DNA of 64,000 nucleotides from Clostridia bacterium (lineage in GTDB: Bacteria; Bacillota; Clostridia; Christensenellales; Aristaeellaceae), in contig JAFRLY010000029.1 in assembly GCA_017431005.1 (NCBI GenBank), positions 1 through 64,000 of the forward strand, read 5' to 3'. The notes beneath the pieces were generated by a model. It worked only from the letters and a program-made list of their open reading frames with translations, was not told where the DNA came from and ran no database searches. The translations under genes and the position numbers were made by a program. This document shows, piece by piece, positions 32,925 to 42,414 of this stretch; the stretch's first letter is position 1, and the number at the start of each line of letters is the position of its first letter.

Positions 32925-34121
32925 ATGCGCAAACTGATGATTTTTCTGCTGCTGGCCGGGCTTTTCCTGCCCGTATCCGGCCTTTCCGAGGAGGACTTCC
33001 TGCTGGGCGTCCGGCCCGTGTCCTCCCCCATTACACCCGCGTACAGAAGCACGTACCATCCGGATCACGAAAACTGTTACTGGTGCACCCCCATGAACCT
33101 GGAAAATGAAGCTGCTGTCTGGGGCATGCTGACCGCGCCGGTTACGGTGGTGCAGCTGAACAAGGATCCGCTGAAAAGCCAGATGAAGCAGACGGTTCTT
33201 TATGAAGCGCCGGATGACAGCAGCAAAAAGATCGGGATGGTCACCGGGGAAAGCCAGGCCGTCCATGTTCTGGAAACCCGGGAGGACGGATGGTCCCTGG
33301 TGGAAACATATTCCACCAGTTTTTTCAACAGCAAGGTCAAAAACTACAACGCCTTTGTCACCGGCTACATTCAGTCCGGGAAGCTGAAAACCGTTGAGGT
33401 GAATCAGCATTACGGCATCATCATCGATAAGCTGACCCAGCGGCTCTATCTCTTTGTCGACGGTCATCTGGAAACCTCCCTGGCGGTTTCCACCGGATTA
33501 TACAACCCGAAGCAGCCTTACAACGAAACCCGGTCCGGGGAATATCTGCTGCTGTATTACCGGAAGGGAGACCTGCCGGACGGGAATATGCACTGTTACT
33601 GTCCGATCCGTTTCAACGCTGCGGATTATCTTCACGAGGTCCCCTGCATCGTTCCTGCCGGAGGCAAACGCAGCAGCGCAAACTATAAACCCTTTGAAAC
33701 CGTTCTCGGGCAGCGGGCCAGCCATGGCTGCATCCGGGTACAGCGGCGGACCAATGCCAAAGGATATAAAATGTCCTCCCTGTTCCAGCTGCTGAAGGAA
33801 CGGGAGGACACACGGTTTCCCAAGCTCGTCATCTGGGAGGATTACCAGTCCCGCCAGGTTGTCATTCCCCCGGACAGCACGCCGCTGTACTACAATCCTG
33901 ACGGCGGCAGCATGTATCACGCCGTCGCCGATTGTCCCGGGGTCAAATCCAAATTCTGGCCTCTCACGGCCTTTACCTACGGGGAACTGGAGTCGGAACC
34001 CTTTGCGGGGCTGACACTCTGTCCGAACTGCCAGCCTTCACCCCGGAAAGCCGTTCTGGAGGAGATCAACCAGGTTCACCGGGATACCTCTCCCGGAGAA
34101 GTGATGTCATACTGGCCCTGA
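32925..34121 (+). CDS. Secreted L,D-transpeptidase (YkuD) with SH3-like domain
   Basis: A 398-residue secreted protein. After a signal peptide (MRKLMIFLLLAGLFLPVSG), residues 60-150 include an SH3-like stretch (VLYEAPDDSSKKIG, GWSLVETYS). Residues 160-310 form the YkuD domain, starting with IIIDKLTQRLYLFVDGHLE; the catalytic motif is SHGCIRV with Cys269 and His267. The C-terminal 80 residues have a Cys-containing, SH3-like end (YHAVADCPGVK, LCPNCQPS). L,D-transpeptidases make 3-3 peptidoglycan crosslinks or modify the wall. AGGTGAGG lies before the ATG. Confidence 0.92.
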   Translation: MRKLMIFLLLAGLFLPVSGLSEEDFLLGVRPVSSPITPAYRSTYHPDHENCYWCTPMNLENEAAVWGMLTAPVTVVQLNKDPLKSQMKQTVLYEAPDDSSKKIGMVTGESQAVHVLETREDGWSLVETYSTSFFNSKVKNYNAFVTGYIQSGKLKTVEVNQHYGIIIDKLTQRLYLFVDGHLETSLAVSTGLYNPKQPYNETRSGEYLLLYYRKGDLPDGNMHCYCPIRFNAADYLHEVPCIVPAGGKRSSANYKPFETVLGQRASHGCIRVQRRTNAKGYKMSSLFQLLKEREDTRFPKLVIWEDYQSRQVVIPPDSTPLYYNPDGGSMYHAVADCPGVKSKFWPLTAFTYGELESEPFAGLTLCPNCQPSPRKAVLEEINQVHRDTSPGEVMSYWP

Positions 34122-34135
34122 TCCGCCGTCCCCGC

Positions 34136-34600
34136 TCATTCGGCCGGCGCGGCTGTCGCCCCGGCAGGTGCGGAATTCTCCTGGCTCAGCAGGTTCAGCT
34201 GCTTTCCCAGTTCCTCGGGATCCACGCCTTTTTCCCCGGCGCTCCGGAGGAACCCCGTCAGACCCAGATACGGGTAATCGGCGCACTGCACCACCAGCGG
34301 GGCATTTCCTTTCTTCACCGCCTCCTGTTTGATGGTGCCGATGATGCTGACTGCGCTCATCGTCATCATGACGGCTGTCATCACCGCAATGATTCCGGTG
34401 ATGATTGCTCCCATACCCCTGCCTGCTTTCCGGGCATTGAAGCCCAGAATCACAGCCAGTACGCCGAGCAGCAGCGCAGCTCCGCAGGCGATGACCCCGG
34501 TCACGAGCCCCATCAGCAGCGCAGTCACGATACCGAAGACGCCGAGCACAATTCCCAGAACCGGATGGCCGCCCTTTGCGGATTTTTCTGAAATATTCAT
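34136..34600 (-). CDS. Small DUF4190-like membrane protein
   Basis: A 154-residue protein with three hydrophobic segments (about 15-37, 43-62, 72-95), Ala/Gly-rich, and a charged C-terminal tail. It resembles the short DUF4190-type proteins found widely in Gram-positive bacteria, which have no defined role. The start at 34600 was taken from AAAGGGAAAGCAAGG upstream. It is convergent with the L,D-transpeptidase gene and not obviously linked to its neighbours. Only the membrane nature is certain. Confidence 0.7.
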   Translation of the reverse strand: MNISEKSAKGGHPVLGIVLGVFGIVTALLMGLVTGVIACGAALLLGVLAVILGFNARKAGRGMGAIITGIIAVMTAVMMTMSAVSIIGTIKQEAVKKGNAPLVVQCADYPYLGLTGFLRSAGEKGVDPEELGKQLNLLSQENSAPAGATAAPAE

Positions 34601-34675
34601 AGCCTTGCTTTCCCTTTCTGTCGGTTTTTTCCTTCTGCGGTGCATGCTTGTTGTGCGCCGTTTTTTTGTCAGTTT

Positions 34676-37066
34676 TTATCTTCTTCCGCGTTTTCCCCGG
34701 TATCCCGCTTGCCCGTGATAACAGCTGTCGCACAGCCGGAAGGGCCAGTTCCACGGCAGATTCCTGCCGCAGCTCCGGCAGGTGCGCTGCTGCAGCTTCT
34801 GTGTGGACAGGATATGCACGATTCCCTGGGAGATCAGTTCCTTCCGCCGCTGAATCTCGTCCAGAACCGGATCGGGATTTTCAATGAACAGACGCACATA
34901 ATTATAATACAGGTCGCAGCGGCGGTAATCCGCTTCCAGGGTATCCAGCACCTGGATCGTGCATTCCTCCGGATCCCGGATTTCGGGCATCTCCGCCATG
35001 GCATCAATATGCTCTCCGGCGCTCTCCGCCTGATACAGCAGCTTCCAGCGGTTCAACAGATCGGGCTCCGTCTCGTCGAACGGAATGCACAGAAAGCGAT
35101 ACAGCAGCATCTTGTCCGTATGGCGCGTCTCCATCATGCCTGCCAGAAACGCCATCCTCACCGCCGACGCCTTGCTGAAGTATTCCCGGTCCTTCATGTT
35201 CAGCCATTGGTTGATGATCTGGGTCAGCGGCAGCGGAATGCCCAGCAGGGACTCGGGAAACCGGATGACCGCCTGCGTCAGGGGAAGCAGCGGCCTGGCA
35301 AGCGCCTGACCGACGACGCTCTTGAAGCCGTAGGCATTTACATACCCGATATCATACTGCCCGTAGCGCCCGGCCCTGCCGGCGATCTGCTTGATTTCCG
35401 CGTCCGTCAGCATCCGGGTGATATCCCCGTCGTACTTTTCCGATTCCAGGAACACGATCCGCTCAATCGGCAAGTTCATTCCCATGGCAATGGCGTCTGT
35501 CGATACGACGACCTCCGTTTCGCCCCGGCGAAAACGTTCCGCCTGGTTTCGCCGCACGTCCGGCGGCAGCGCGCCGTAAATCAGGGAAACCCGGTATCCG
35601 CGGCTGCGCAGCTCCGCGGCCACCGCATGCACCCGTGCCTTGGAAAAAACGATCAGCGCGTCCCCGGCCCTGACGCCCGAAGGAAACTGAAAGCCGGATT
35701 TTTCCAGTTCCAGCGGGGTCATCCGCTCATGCCGCGTAATGGAAATCGTATCGCCGCAGTCCAGGATGATCCGTGTCAGGAGACTCTCCGCGTCCGGAGA
35801 CGCGCACAGGTGCATTTCCTCTGCCTGCAGTCCGAGAATCGCCGCTGTCCACGCGCCGCCCCGGTCCCGGTCGCCGATCATCTGGCATTCGTCAATCACG
35901 GCAACGTCATACCGTTTCCCAAGGTCCGCCATTTCCACCGTGGAGGACTGCACCCGGCTGTCCGGCACCCGGATCTGCTCCTCACCCGTCACGAGGCTGC
36001 AGGGAATGTCCGCCATATTCAGCACTTCAAACTGCTCCGCGGCAAGCAGCCGCAGGGGACCCAGATAAATCCCCTGCCGGGCGCCCTTCAGCCGCTCAAC
36101 GCTTTCATGGGTTTTCCCGGAGTTGGTCGGGCCGATATGCAGGATGACCCTGCGCTGCATGGCCCGCGCCAGAGGATACAGATCCCGGAAGTTCCCGGGA
36201 ATTGCGTCCAGCAGGGCGGACCGGATTTTCCGTTCCTTTTCAAAGGCGGCATCCGCCTTCTTCTGTATTTTTTTCAGATGAGGATTTTCAGACAGGAGCG
36301 ACCGGATTCTGTCCTGCGGAAACTGATGCTTCAGTTTCTGGAACAGCACGTCCTTCTCACGGTGCAACTCGTTCCGAAGCAGTTCTCCGATGGTTGTGCC
36401 GTCCGGGTCTGCAATCCGGGCGCAGGCCCCGATATCCGGATACAGCCGGCGGATTTCCTCCCGCAGGTACCCGGTCAGTCCCGCCGGAGCCATCGCGAGA
36501 TTGACAGCGTTCATTGTAAGGCCGCCGGTAAAGACCGTACGCATCATGTGGGGCAGCACCGTCTCAACCCGCTCGTCCGGCCGGTAAAGCCGCGTGATCT
36601 CTCCTTTTGACAGAAATTTCACCACGCGCTTCTCAGCATTCGCCAGGTGCTCCGCCCGTCTTTCCGCCAGCGCCTTCCTCGGCGCGTTGTTTTCAAACAG
36701 TGCCAGTACGCTTTGCGCCTTCTCAAGGGAAACCTTGCTCCGTTCCACCGTCCGCAGGAAGGGCAGGCTGACCGGCCGCCCGGCTGCAAGCTCCTTTTCG
36801 ATCAGCGGCGCCAGCCGGTCAAACTCCGCGGCCTGGGCCGTCTGCACGAGCTCTCCGCGGAGCAGTCCCTGATAGATGCGGTCCCTGCGCTGAATCTGAC
36901 GCAGCACGTTGGCAAACGCTTCGCTGGCCAGATATGCCTTTTTTTCCTCCGGCGTCATACTCCGGATGATCACCCGGGCTTTGTTCAGCGCGTGCTGATA
37001 CAGATACGCCTCCCGGTCCCGGGCCATTTCCGCCGCGTAAACCGCCAGCGCGCGCTGTCCGTCCAT
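34676..37066 (-). CDS. SUV3-like DExH helicase with C-terminal zinc ribbon
   Basis: A 796-residue helicase of the mitochondrial Suv3 group. Residues 1-300 are a helical N-terminal region. The core has motif I GPTNSGKT (312-319), motif II DECQ (392-395) followed by MIGDRDRGGAWTAAILGL, and C-terminal helicase motifs (SLIYGALPPDVRRNQA, TDAIAMGMNLPIERIVFLE, IKQIAGRAGRYG). A Suv3-type C-terminal domain follows. The protein ends in CRSCGRNLPWNWPFRLCDSC, a CxxC-CxxC zinc ribbon not typical of Suv3. The ATG at 37066 was chosen for its GGGAGG site five bases upstream. Suv3 works in RNA degradation; a similar RNA role is inferred here. Confidence 0.9.
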   Translation of the reverse strand: MDGQRALAVYAAEMARDREAYLYQHALNKARVIIRSMTPEEKKAYLASEAFANVLRQIQRRDRIYQGLLRGELVQTAQAAEFDRLAPLIEKELAAGRPVSLPFLRTVERSKVSLEKAQSVLALFENNAPRKALAERRAEHLANAEKRVVKFLSKGEITRLYRPDERVETVLPHMMRTVFTGGLTMNAVNLAMAPAGLTGYLREEIRRLYPDIGACARIADPDGTTIGELLRNELHREKDVLFQKLKHQFPQDRIRSLLSENPHLKKIQKKADAAFEKERKIRSALLDAIPGNFRDLYPLARAMQRRVILHIGPTNSGKTHESVERLKGARQGIYLGPLRLLAAEQFEVLNMADIPCSLVTGEEQIRVPDSRVQSSTVEMADLGKRYDVAVIDECQMIGDRDRGGAWTAAILGLQAEEMHLCASPDAESLLTRIILDCGDTISITRHERMTPLELEKSGFQFPSGVRAGDALIVFSKARVHAVAAELRSRGYRVSLIYGALPPDVRRNQAERFRRGETEVVVSTDAIAMGMNLPIERIVFLESEKYDGDITRMLTDAEIKQIAGRAGRYGQYDIGYVNAYGFKSVVGQALARPLLPLTQAVIRFPESLLGIPLPLTQIINQWLNMKDREYFSKASAVRMAFLAGMMETRHTDKMLLYRFLCIPFDETEPDLLNRWKLLYQAESAGEHIDAMAEMPEIRDPEECTIQVLDTLEADYRRCDLYYNYVRLFIENPDPVLDEIQRRKELISQGIVHILSTQKLQQRTCRSCGRNLPWNWPFRLCDSCYHGQAGYRGKRGRR

Positions 37067-37168
37067 AACTGCCTCCCGTATCATCCGTTTCCACGCTCTG
37101 TATACTACCATAGTTTCCTGTTTTTTTCCACTTTCCCCCGCAGCCCGGAAAAGAAGCGGCAAAAGGCA

Positions 37169-37197
37169 TGGACAGTCCTCCCGGCCTGTGGTATGAT
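37169..37197 (+). promoter_or_regulatory. Promoter of the beta-mannosidase gene
   Basis: TGGACA (37169-37174), 17-base spacer, TATGAT (37192-37197), about 35 bases before the start. Confidence 0.75.
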
Positions 37198-37232
37198 GCA
37201 CGCAAACCGGATACAGTCGGAGGAAAGCGAAT

Positions 37233-39623
37233 ATGATGAAACAAAATCTGGGCGGCTCCTGGATCCTGACAACTGAGGACGGCCGCTCTCTGGACACCCG
37301 TGTGCCCGGCACGCTGCTGCAGACCCTGCTGGAGCACCGGCTGATCCCTGATCCCTTTGACGGCATGAACGAATATGCGGTCTGTGAGCAGACCCGTCAG
37401 ACCTTTTCCATGGAGCGCGCCTTCACCGTTTCGGAGGAGGAGCTGCGCTGCGCCTGCGCGGACCTGGTTTTTGAGGGAGTGGATACGGAAGCCGTCCTCT
37501 TTGTCAACGGTCAGCAGGCAGCCGTCTTCAGCAACATGCACCGGACCTGGCGGATCCCCGTCCGCGGCCTGCTGCATGCCGGGGAAAACAGCCTCCGGGT
37601 CGTTTTCACGTCCGCCCTGGAGGCTGTGGCCCGGGACGCCGCGGAGAACCCGGATATCACCTACGACGGCGGCAGCGAACTGGTCTGGACCGGCGGCATC
37701 CGCAAGGCCCACTATATGTTCGGATGGGACTGGGGTCCCAGGCTGCCCGACGCCGGTCTCTGGCGCCCCGTGTATCTGGAATGCTATGATCTGCGGATTG
37801 AAAACCTCCGGGTGCATCAGGAGCACAGCGGCAGCAGCGTCACGCTGCAGGTCACGGCGGACACCCCGGCGGAACAGCTGCGGATCACGCTGCTGTCTCC
37901 TGAGGGAGACCGCCTGGAGATATGCACCGTCCCGGCAGGAAAGCCTGCCGCCGTCCCGGTGCGCGGGCCGCGGCTCTGGTGGCCCAACGGTCTGGGGGAT
38001 CAGCCCCTGTACACGCTCTGCGTTGAAGCCCTGTCCGGCGGAACCGTTCACGACCGGAAGTCCCTGCGGCTCGGTCTGCGCACGCTGACCGTCTCCACGC
38101 AGCCGGATGCCTGGGGGAAGGAATTCGCCTTCTGCTGCAATGGCGTGAAATTCTTCGCGATGGGCGCGGACTATATTCCGGAGGATAATCTCCTGGCCCG
38201 CTGCAGCCGCGCCAGGACAGACAGGCTGCTGCAGGACTGCAGAGACGCCAACTTCAACTGCGTTCGGGTCTGGGGCGGCGGTGTCTATCCGGACGATGAT
38301 TTCTTTGATCTGTGCGATGAGAAAGGCCTCGTTGTCTGGATGGACCTGATGTTCGCCTGCAATGTTTACCGGCTTACCGGCGCTTTCCGGGACAATATTG
38401 CCCGGGAGGCCCGGGACAATCTGCGCCGGGTGCGTCATCATGCCTCCCTCGGCCTGGTCTGCGGCAACAATGAAATGGAAACCGCCTGGCTCAGCTGGGA
38501 CGGTGTGATGAAGCAGCCGGAATCCCTGAAGCGGGATTATCTGGAGCAGTTTGAAGTGCTGCTGAAGAATATCGCCCATGAGGAAGCGCCGGATACCTTC
38601 TACTGGCCCTCCTCCCCCTCCTCCGGCGGCGGCTTTGACGATCCCAACAGCCTGGACCGCGGCGACGTGCACGACTGGTCGGTCTGGCACGGACGCCGGC
38701 CCTTCTCGGATTTCACGGAGCGTTATCCCCGTTTCTGCTCCGAGTTCGGTTTTGAGTCCTTCCCCGCCATGAAGACGCTACGGTCCTTCATTCATGACGA
38801 GCGGGACATGAATCCCTTTTCCAGGGTCATGGAATCCCATCAGAAGTGTCACAGCGGCAACGCCACCATGCTGCATTACCTGGCTCAGAGTCTTCCCTAT
38901 CCCTATTCCATGGAGCAGCTTGTCCATGCCACGCAATACCTGCAGGCGGAAGCTGTCCGGGCCGGCGTGGAGCACTGGCGGAGGAACCGGGGAAGGTGCA
39001 TGGGTGCTATCTACTGGCAGATCAACGACTGCTGGCCGGTAGCCTCCTGGGCAAGTATCGACAGCTTCGGCCGCTGGAAGGCCCTGCAGTATGAGGCGAA
39101 GCGGTTCTTCGCTCCGCTGCTGGTCAGCCTGAAAAAGGAGACGGACGGTTATTCGGTCTTCGTATCCAATGAGCGCCGGGAAGCCTTCTCCGGTACAGTG
39201 CGGTGCTCCGTGCATGATCCGGAAGGACATATCCTGCGTTCCGAAACCTTCCCGGTTGCCTGCCCCGGGCTGGCCACGGTGTGCGCCGGCCGCATAACTG
39301 CCGCCGCGGGCGAAACCCTGAACCTGGTCCGGTGCGTGCTCCTGGACGCCGAAGGAAACCGTGTCAGCGAGAACGAGGCCTTTGCGGATCCGCCCAAATA
39401 TCTCCGGCTTTCCCGGCCGGTTCTGAAGACTGCCGTCAGCGGAACCCGGGTCTCGCTGACCGCTGATACCCTGTGCCTTGCCGTCGCGCTGGAGGCGGAA
39501 GACGCCCTCTTCTCCGATAACTGGTTCACCCTCTACCCGGGCGAAACCCGGACCGTCACGGCGGACCGGCTGATCCGCCCTGAAAGCCTGCGCGTACGCT
39601 GGCTCTCAGACGGACAGGCATAA
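37233..39623 (+). CDS. Beta-mannosidase (GH2)
   Basis: A 796-residue intracellular GH2 enzyme without a signal peptide, releasing mannose from the non-reducing ends of beta-mannosides. The N-terminal jelly-roll includes VFEGVDTEAVLFVNG and the MFGWDWGPRLPDAGLWRPV signature of beta-mannosidases. The barrel holds acid/base Glu414 (CGNNEME) and nucleophile Glu504 (CSEFGFES). Terminal Ig-like domains follow, ending near residue 796. GGAGG stands before tandem ATGs; either could be used. It is monocistronic with a strong promoter and a hairpin after the stop, and its neighbour is a Gfo/Idh/MocA oxidoreductase on the other strand. Role: breakdown of mannan-derived oligosaccharides. Confidence 0.95.
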   Translation: MMKQNLGGSWILTTEDGRSLDTRVPGTLLQTLLEHRLIPDPFDGMNEYAVCEQTRQTFSMERAFTVSEEELRCACADLVFEGVDTEAVLFVNGQQAAVFSNMHRTWRIPVRGLLHAGENSLRVVFTSALEAVARDAAENPDITYDGGSELVWTGGIRKAHYMFGWDWGPRLPDAGLWRPVYLECYDLRIENLRVHQEHSGSSVTLQVTADTPAEQLRITLLSPEGDRLEICTVPAGKPAAVPVRGPRLWWPNGLGDQPLYTLCVEALSGGTVHDRKSLRLGLRTLTVSTQPDAWGKEFAFCCNGVKFFAMGADYIPEDNLLARCSRARTDRLLQDCRDANFNCVRVWGGGVYPDDDFFDLCDEKGLVVWMDLMFACNVYRLTGAFRDNIAREARDNLRRVRHHASLGLVCGNNEMETAWLSWDGVMKQPESLKRDYLEQFEVLLKNIAHEEAPDTFYWPSSPSSGGGFDDPNSLDRGDVHDWSVWHGRRPFSDFTERYPRFCSEFGFESFPAMKTLRSFIHDERDMNPFSRVMESHQKCHSGNATMLHYLAQSLPYPYSMEQLVHATQYLQAEAVRAGVEHWRRNRGRCMGAIYWQINDCWPVASWASIDSFGRWKALQYEAKRFFAPLLVSLKKETDGYSVFVSNERREAFSGTVRCSVHDPEGHILRSETFPVACPGLATVCAGRITAAAGETLNLVRCVLLDAEGNRVSENEAFADPPKYLRLSRPVLKTAVSGTRVSLTADTLCLAVALEAEDALFSDNWFTLYPGETRTVTADRLIRPESLRVRWLSDGQA

Positions 39624-39627
39624 TGAT

Positions 39628-39655
39628 AACGCCGGCAGCATTTGCTGCCGGCGTT
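39628..39655. terminator. Terminator hairpin between convergent genes
   Basis: A perfect 12-bp stem AACGCCGGCAGC/GCTGCCGGCGTT with a 4-base loop. The U-run is weak on both strands (GGTTTATCTTTG, and ATCATTATG), so termination may be partial. Confidence 0.7.
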
Positions 39656-39680
39656 GGTTTATCTTTGATTGAATCCGGAA

Positions 39681-40835
39681 TCAGTAGCTTCCTTCCGTGG
39701 AAATTGTGACGTCCGCTTCTTCCTTGTGACGGGACGTTTTGCATCTTTCCATCAGCATGTTTTTGAACAGTTCCTCGTCGATCGGCAGCGTAACCTCTCT
39801 CCCGAGCCACGCGGACAGATGCATGGCATTGGAAAGCATCAGCCCCCGGATGCCCTCCCTGCCGTCCGCGATCAGCGGCTCGCCCCGGAGGATGTGTCCC
39901 GCGAACGCGTTCAGCACTGCCGGATGCTGAGGATTCCGGCCGTCCGTTTCCACGGTGATCTTTTCCGCCTCGGGTTTTTTGAAGCCTTCCTTGCAGGTTA
40001 CGCACCATTCCCGCTCATCCGTCTTATTGCGCCAGAAGGTCACCGTATCTCCTTCGCAGACGGCCTTCCCGCGGCTGCCGGTAATCTCCAGGCGGTTGGT
40101 GCCGGGCGCGTCTCCCGTCGTGGTGACGAACACACCGGTCGCGCCGTTCTCAAACTCCAGGTAGGCCGTCACGTCGTCCTCAACCTCAATATTATGCCAC
40201 TTGCCCTCATGGCAGTGAGCATGCACCTTCACCGGCAGTCCGCACAGCCACTGCAGCAGATCCAGCTGATGCGGGCACTGGTTCAGCAGCACGCCCCCGC
40301 CCTCACCGGCCCAGGTTGCGCGCCACGCGCCGGAATCATAATAGAACTGCGTCCGGTACCAGTCGGTGATCAGCCAGCTCATCCGTTTGATCTGCCCCAG
40401 CTCTCCGCCGTCGATCATTTCCTTCATCTTGCGGTATACACAGTTGGTCCGCTGATTGAACATCATGCCGAAGGTCAGCTCCGGATGTCTGTCCGCAGCG
40501 GCCATCATATCCCGGACCTGCAGGGTGTAGACGCCCGCCGGCTTCTCGCACATGACATGAAGCCCGTGCTCAAAGGCCGAGATTGCAAGTGTGGGATGCT
40601 GATAATGGGGTACGGCGATCAGCACCGCGTCCGCCTTGCCGGATGCGATCAGTTCCTCACCCTCGCTGAAGACGGCTGCCTCCGGCAGATGCTCCGCCGC
40701 CCATTCCCTGCGGGAAGCCCGCCGGTCCGCAACCGCTGAAATCACGATTTCCGGACAGGCGCCTGCCAGAATGTTCATCGCGTGACCGGTTCCCATATTG
40801 CCGATGCCGATAATGCCAAGCCTGACCTTATCCAT
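39681..40835 (-). CDS. Gfo/Idh/MocA family oxidoreductase
   Basis: A 384-residue NAD(P)-dependent dehydrogenase. The Rossmann motif is GIIGIGNMGTGHA (residues 7-19) and the diagnostic EKPAG follows the third strand. The substrate-binding half contains GGGVLLNQCPHQLDLLQWL, with the lysine/histidine-type catalytic neighbourhood common to inositol or sugar dehydrogenases. Next to a beta-mannosidase, it probably oxidises a sugar or sugar derivative, but the exact substrate cannot be read from sequence. AGGAGGGAAAGG lies upstream of the ATG. Confidence 0.9.
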   Translation of the reverse strand: MDKVRLGIIGIGNMGTGHAMNILAGACPEIVISAVADRRASRREWAAEHLPEAAVFSEGEELIASGKADAVLIAVPHYQHPTLAISAFEHGLHVMCEKPAGVYTLQVRDMMAAADRHPELTFGMMFNQRTNCVYRKMKEMIDGGELGQIKRMSWLITDWYRTQFYYDSGAWRATWAGEGGGVLLNQCPHQLDLLQWLCGLPVKVHAHCHEGKWHNIEVEDDVTAYLEFENGATGVFVTTTGDAPGTNRLEITGSRGKAVCEGDTVTFWRNKTDEREWCVTCKEGFKKPEAEKITVETDGRNPQHPAVLNAFAGHILRGEPLIADGREGIRGLMLSNAMHLSAWLGREVTLPIDEELFKNMLMERCKTSRHKEEADVTISTEGSY

Positions 40836-40933
40836 TTTCCTTTCCCTCCTCTGTGCTGTTCTGGTTGTATGATATCACAATCACGTTCCCATAGGAAGTG
40901 AAGCTTCCGCCCGTCTGCGTCTTCAGTCCGGAA

Positions 40934-42397
40934 TCAGTTGTCCGAAAGCCTGAAGCCGTTTTTCATCTGCGCGCTGGCTTCCGCCAGTACCTTGTTCAGG
41001 GTTTTGGTCGTTTCCTCCTTCGCCATCGCGCTCAGTTTTTCATTCGCTTCCTCGAAAAGGGCAGTGTCCCCGTTCTTCTCCGCTTTCCGGTCATACTCCA
41101 GCAGAATCTGCCGGCCGCGGGTGGCGACAGCCTCCTGATACCGGTCAATCTGCTGGATGGAGGCGGCATAGGCTGCATCCGTCAGAGCGCCGATCAGCCG
41201 GCTCCCCCAGTAGTAGTTCTCTGTGGAGGCGTCCGTCGTAACCCTGCTCAGATAATCCGGCATGCGGGTCACATGGGTGTAGACAGGCAGGAACGCGCCG
41301 AAGGTTGTCGAGCCGAAGCAGATCCACTCCACCCCCTTGGCAGCCTCCGGCACATCGCTCCTGATCTGGCAGATGCTGGTCACGCCCGTCCGGTTGATGC
41401 CGATGGAGCGGTAGGCGCCTTTTTTCCCTGTGTTCTGGCTGGTATAGGGATTATACGGCGTTCCCTGGTAGTGGGAGGACAGCATATAGGCGATATCCTC
41501 CGCCGCCACCTTGCGGTCCGGCACCAGGCTCCAGGGGATGTTGTCGCTCTCCGGCCTGAATTCTGCCTGGTCCCCGTCCCAGGTATGGCTGTAGGGTGCC
41601 AGATAACGCCCCATGAACCAGGCGCGCGGCGTATTGTAGATGTGGTCCATATCCCGGCGGGAGCCGAAGATGTCCCGGGGATTGAATGCGCCGCCCTGGT
41701 TCAGGTCCAGATGATTCTCCGCGATGAATTCCCGCAGGTCGCGGGAGCACAGATGCTCCTTCTGCGCGCCGAAGGCGTCAGCCAGGTCAAAGCTGTCCAT
41801 CCCGAACTGATTGGGATGAATCACCACCCGGTCGTCGGGCACCCGCCGGGCCATCCAGTGATGTCCGCCGATGGTTTCCATCCACCAGACCTCGTTCTCG
41901 TCGTTGAAGGCAATACCGTTCGATTCATAGGTGCCGTATTTTTCCAGCAGCTCAGCCAGCCGCAGCACGCCTTCCCGGGCGGTGCGGATATACGGAAGCA
42001 CGAGGACCACGATATCCTCCTCGCCGATGCCGCCCGGTACGTCCTTCTCCTTTCTGGAGGCCGCCTTTTTGTATACAACCTTCGGATCCGCCGCAAGCAC
42101 CCGGGGGTTGGAGGTGATGGTTTCTGTCGCGGTCATGCCGACATTGGCCTCGTTGATGCCTGTGGCAGCCCAGATGCCGTCCTTCGGATCCACGCTCGGG
42201 CAGGCGGTATAACGCATCGGATTGTCCGGCAGCTCAATTTCCAGATGGGATATCACGCTTTTATAATGTCGCGGCTGCTTTTTAGGATCAACACTCACGA
42301 GTTTTTTGACGTCAAAGTGTCCGTCGTCCGTCCGGGCAATCATGGTGGAATGATCGTTGGTGGCGTTTTTCCCCGCCAGGATAGTTGTGCACGGCAT
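40934..42397 (-). CDS. C69-family dipeptidase (PepD-like)
   Basis: A 487-residue N-terminal nucleophile hydrolase of peptidase family C69. It begins MPCTTILAGKNATNDHSTMIARTDD, where Cys3 becomes the nucleophile on removal of the first residues, and the STMIAR segment is conserved. The Ntn strand pairs and DHIYNTPRAWFM are visible later. It lacks a signal peptide, so it cleaves dipeptides in the cytoplasm. The ATG at 42397 follows AAAGGAAGA; an ATG at 42418 overlaps the glycosylase stop and is a weaker alternative. It trails the uracil-DNA glycosylase gene by about 20 bases. Confidence 0.93.
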   Translation of the reverse strand: MPCTTILAGKNATNDHSTMIARTDDGHFDVKKLVSVDPKKQPRHYKSVISHLEIELPDNPMRYTACPSVDPKDGIWAATGINEANVGMTATETITSNPRVLAADPKVVYKKAASRKEKDVPGGIGEEDIVVLVLPYIRTAREGVLRLAELLEKYGTYESNGIAFNDENEVWWMETIGGHHWMARRVPDDRVVIHPNQFGMDSFDLADAFGAQKEHLCSRDLREFIAENHLDLNQGGAFNPRDIFGSRRDMDHIYNTPRAWFMGRYLAPYSHTWDGDQAEFRPESDNIPWSLVPDRKVAAEDIAYMLSSHYQGTPYNPYTSQNTGKKGAYRSIGINRTGVTSICQIRSDVPEAAKGVEWICFGSTTFGAFLPVYTHVTRMPDYLSRVTTDASTENYYWGSRLIGALTDAAYAASIQQIDRYQEAVATRGRQILLEYDRKAEKNGDTALFEEANEKLSAMAKEETTKTLNKVLAEASAQMKNGFRLSDN

Positions 42398-42414
42398 GGT
42401 TTGTATTCTTCCTT

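Noticed and set aside
34640-36610. Long + strand open frame over the helicase gene
   Set aside because: Antisense shadow; the helicase motifs are intact on the minus strand.
37067-37366. N-terminal extension of the SUV3-like helicase
   Set aside because: It overlaps the divergent promoter and beta-mannosidase start, and GGGAGG marks the ATG at 37066.
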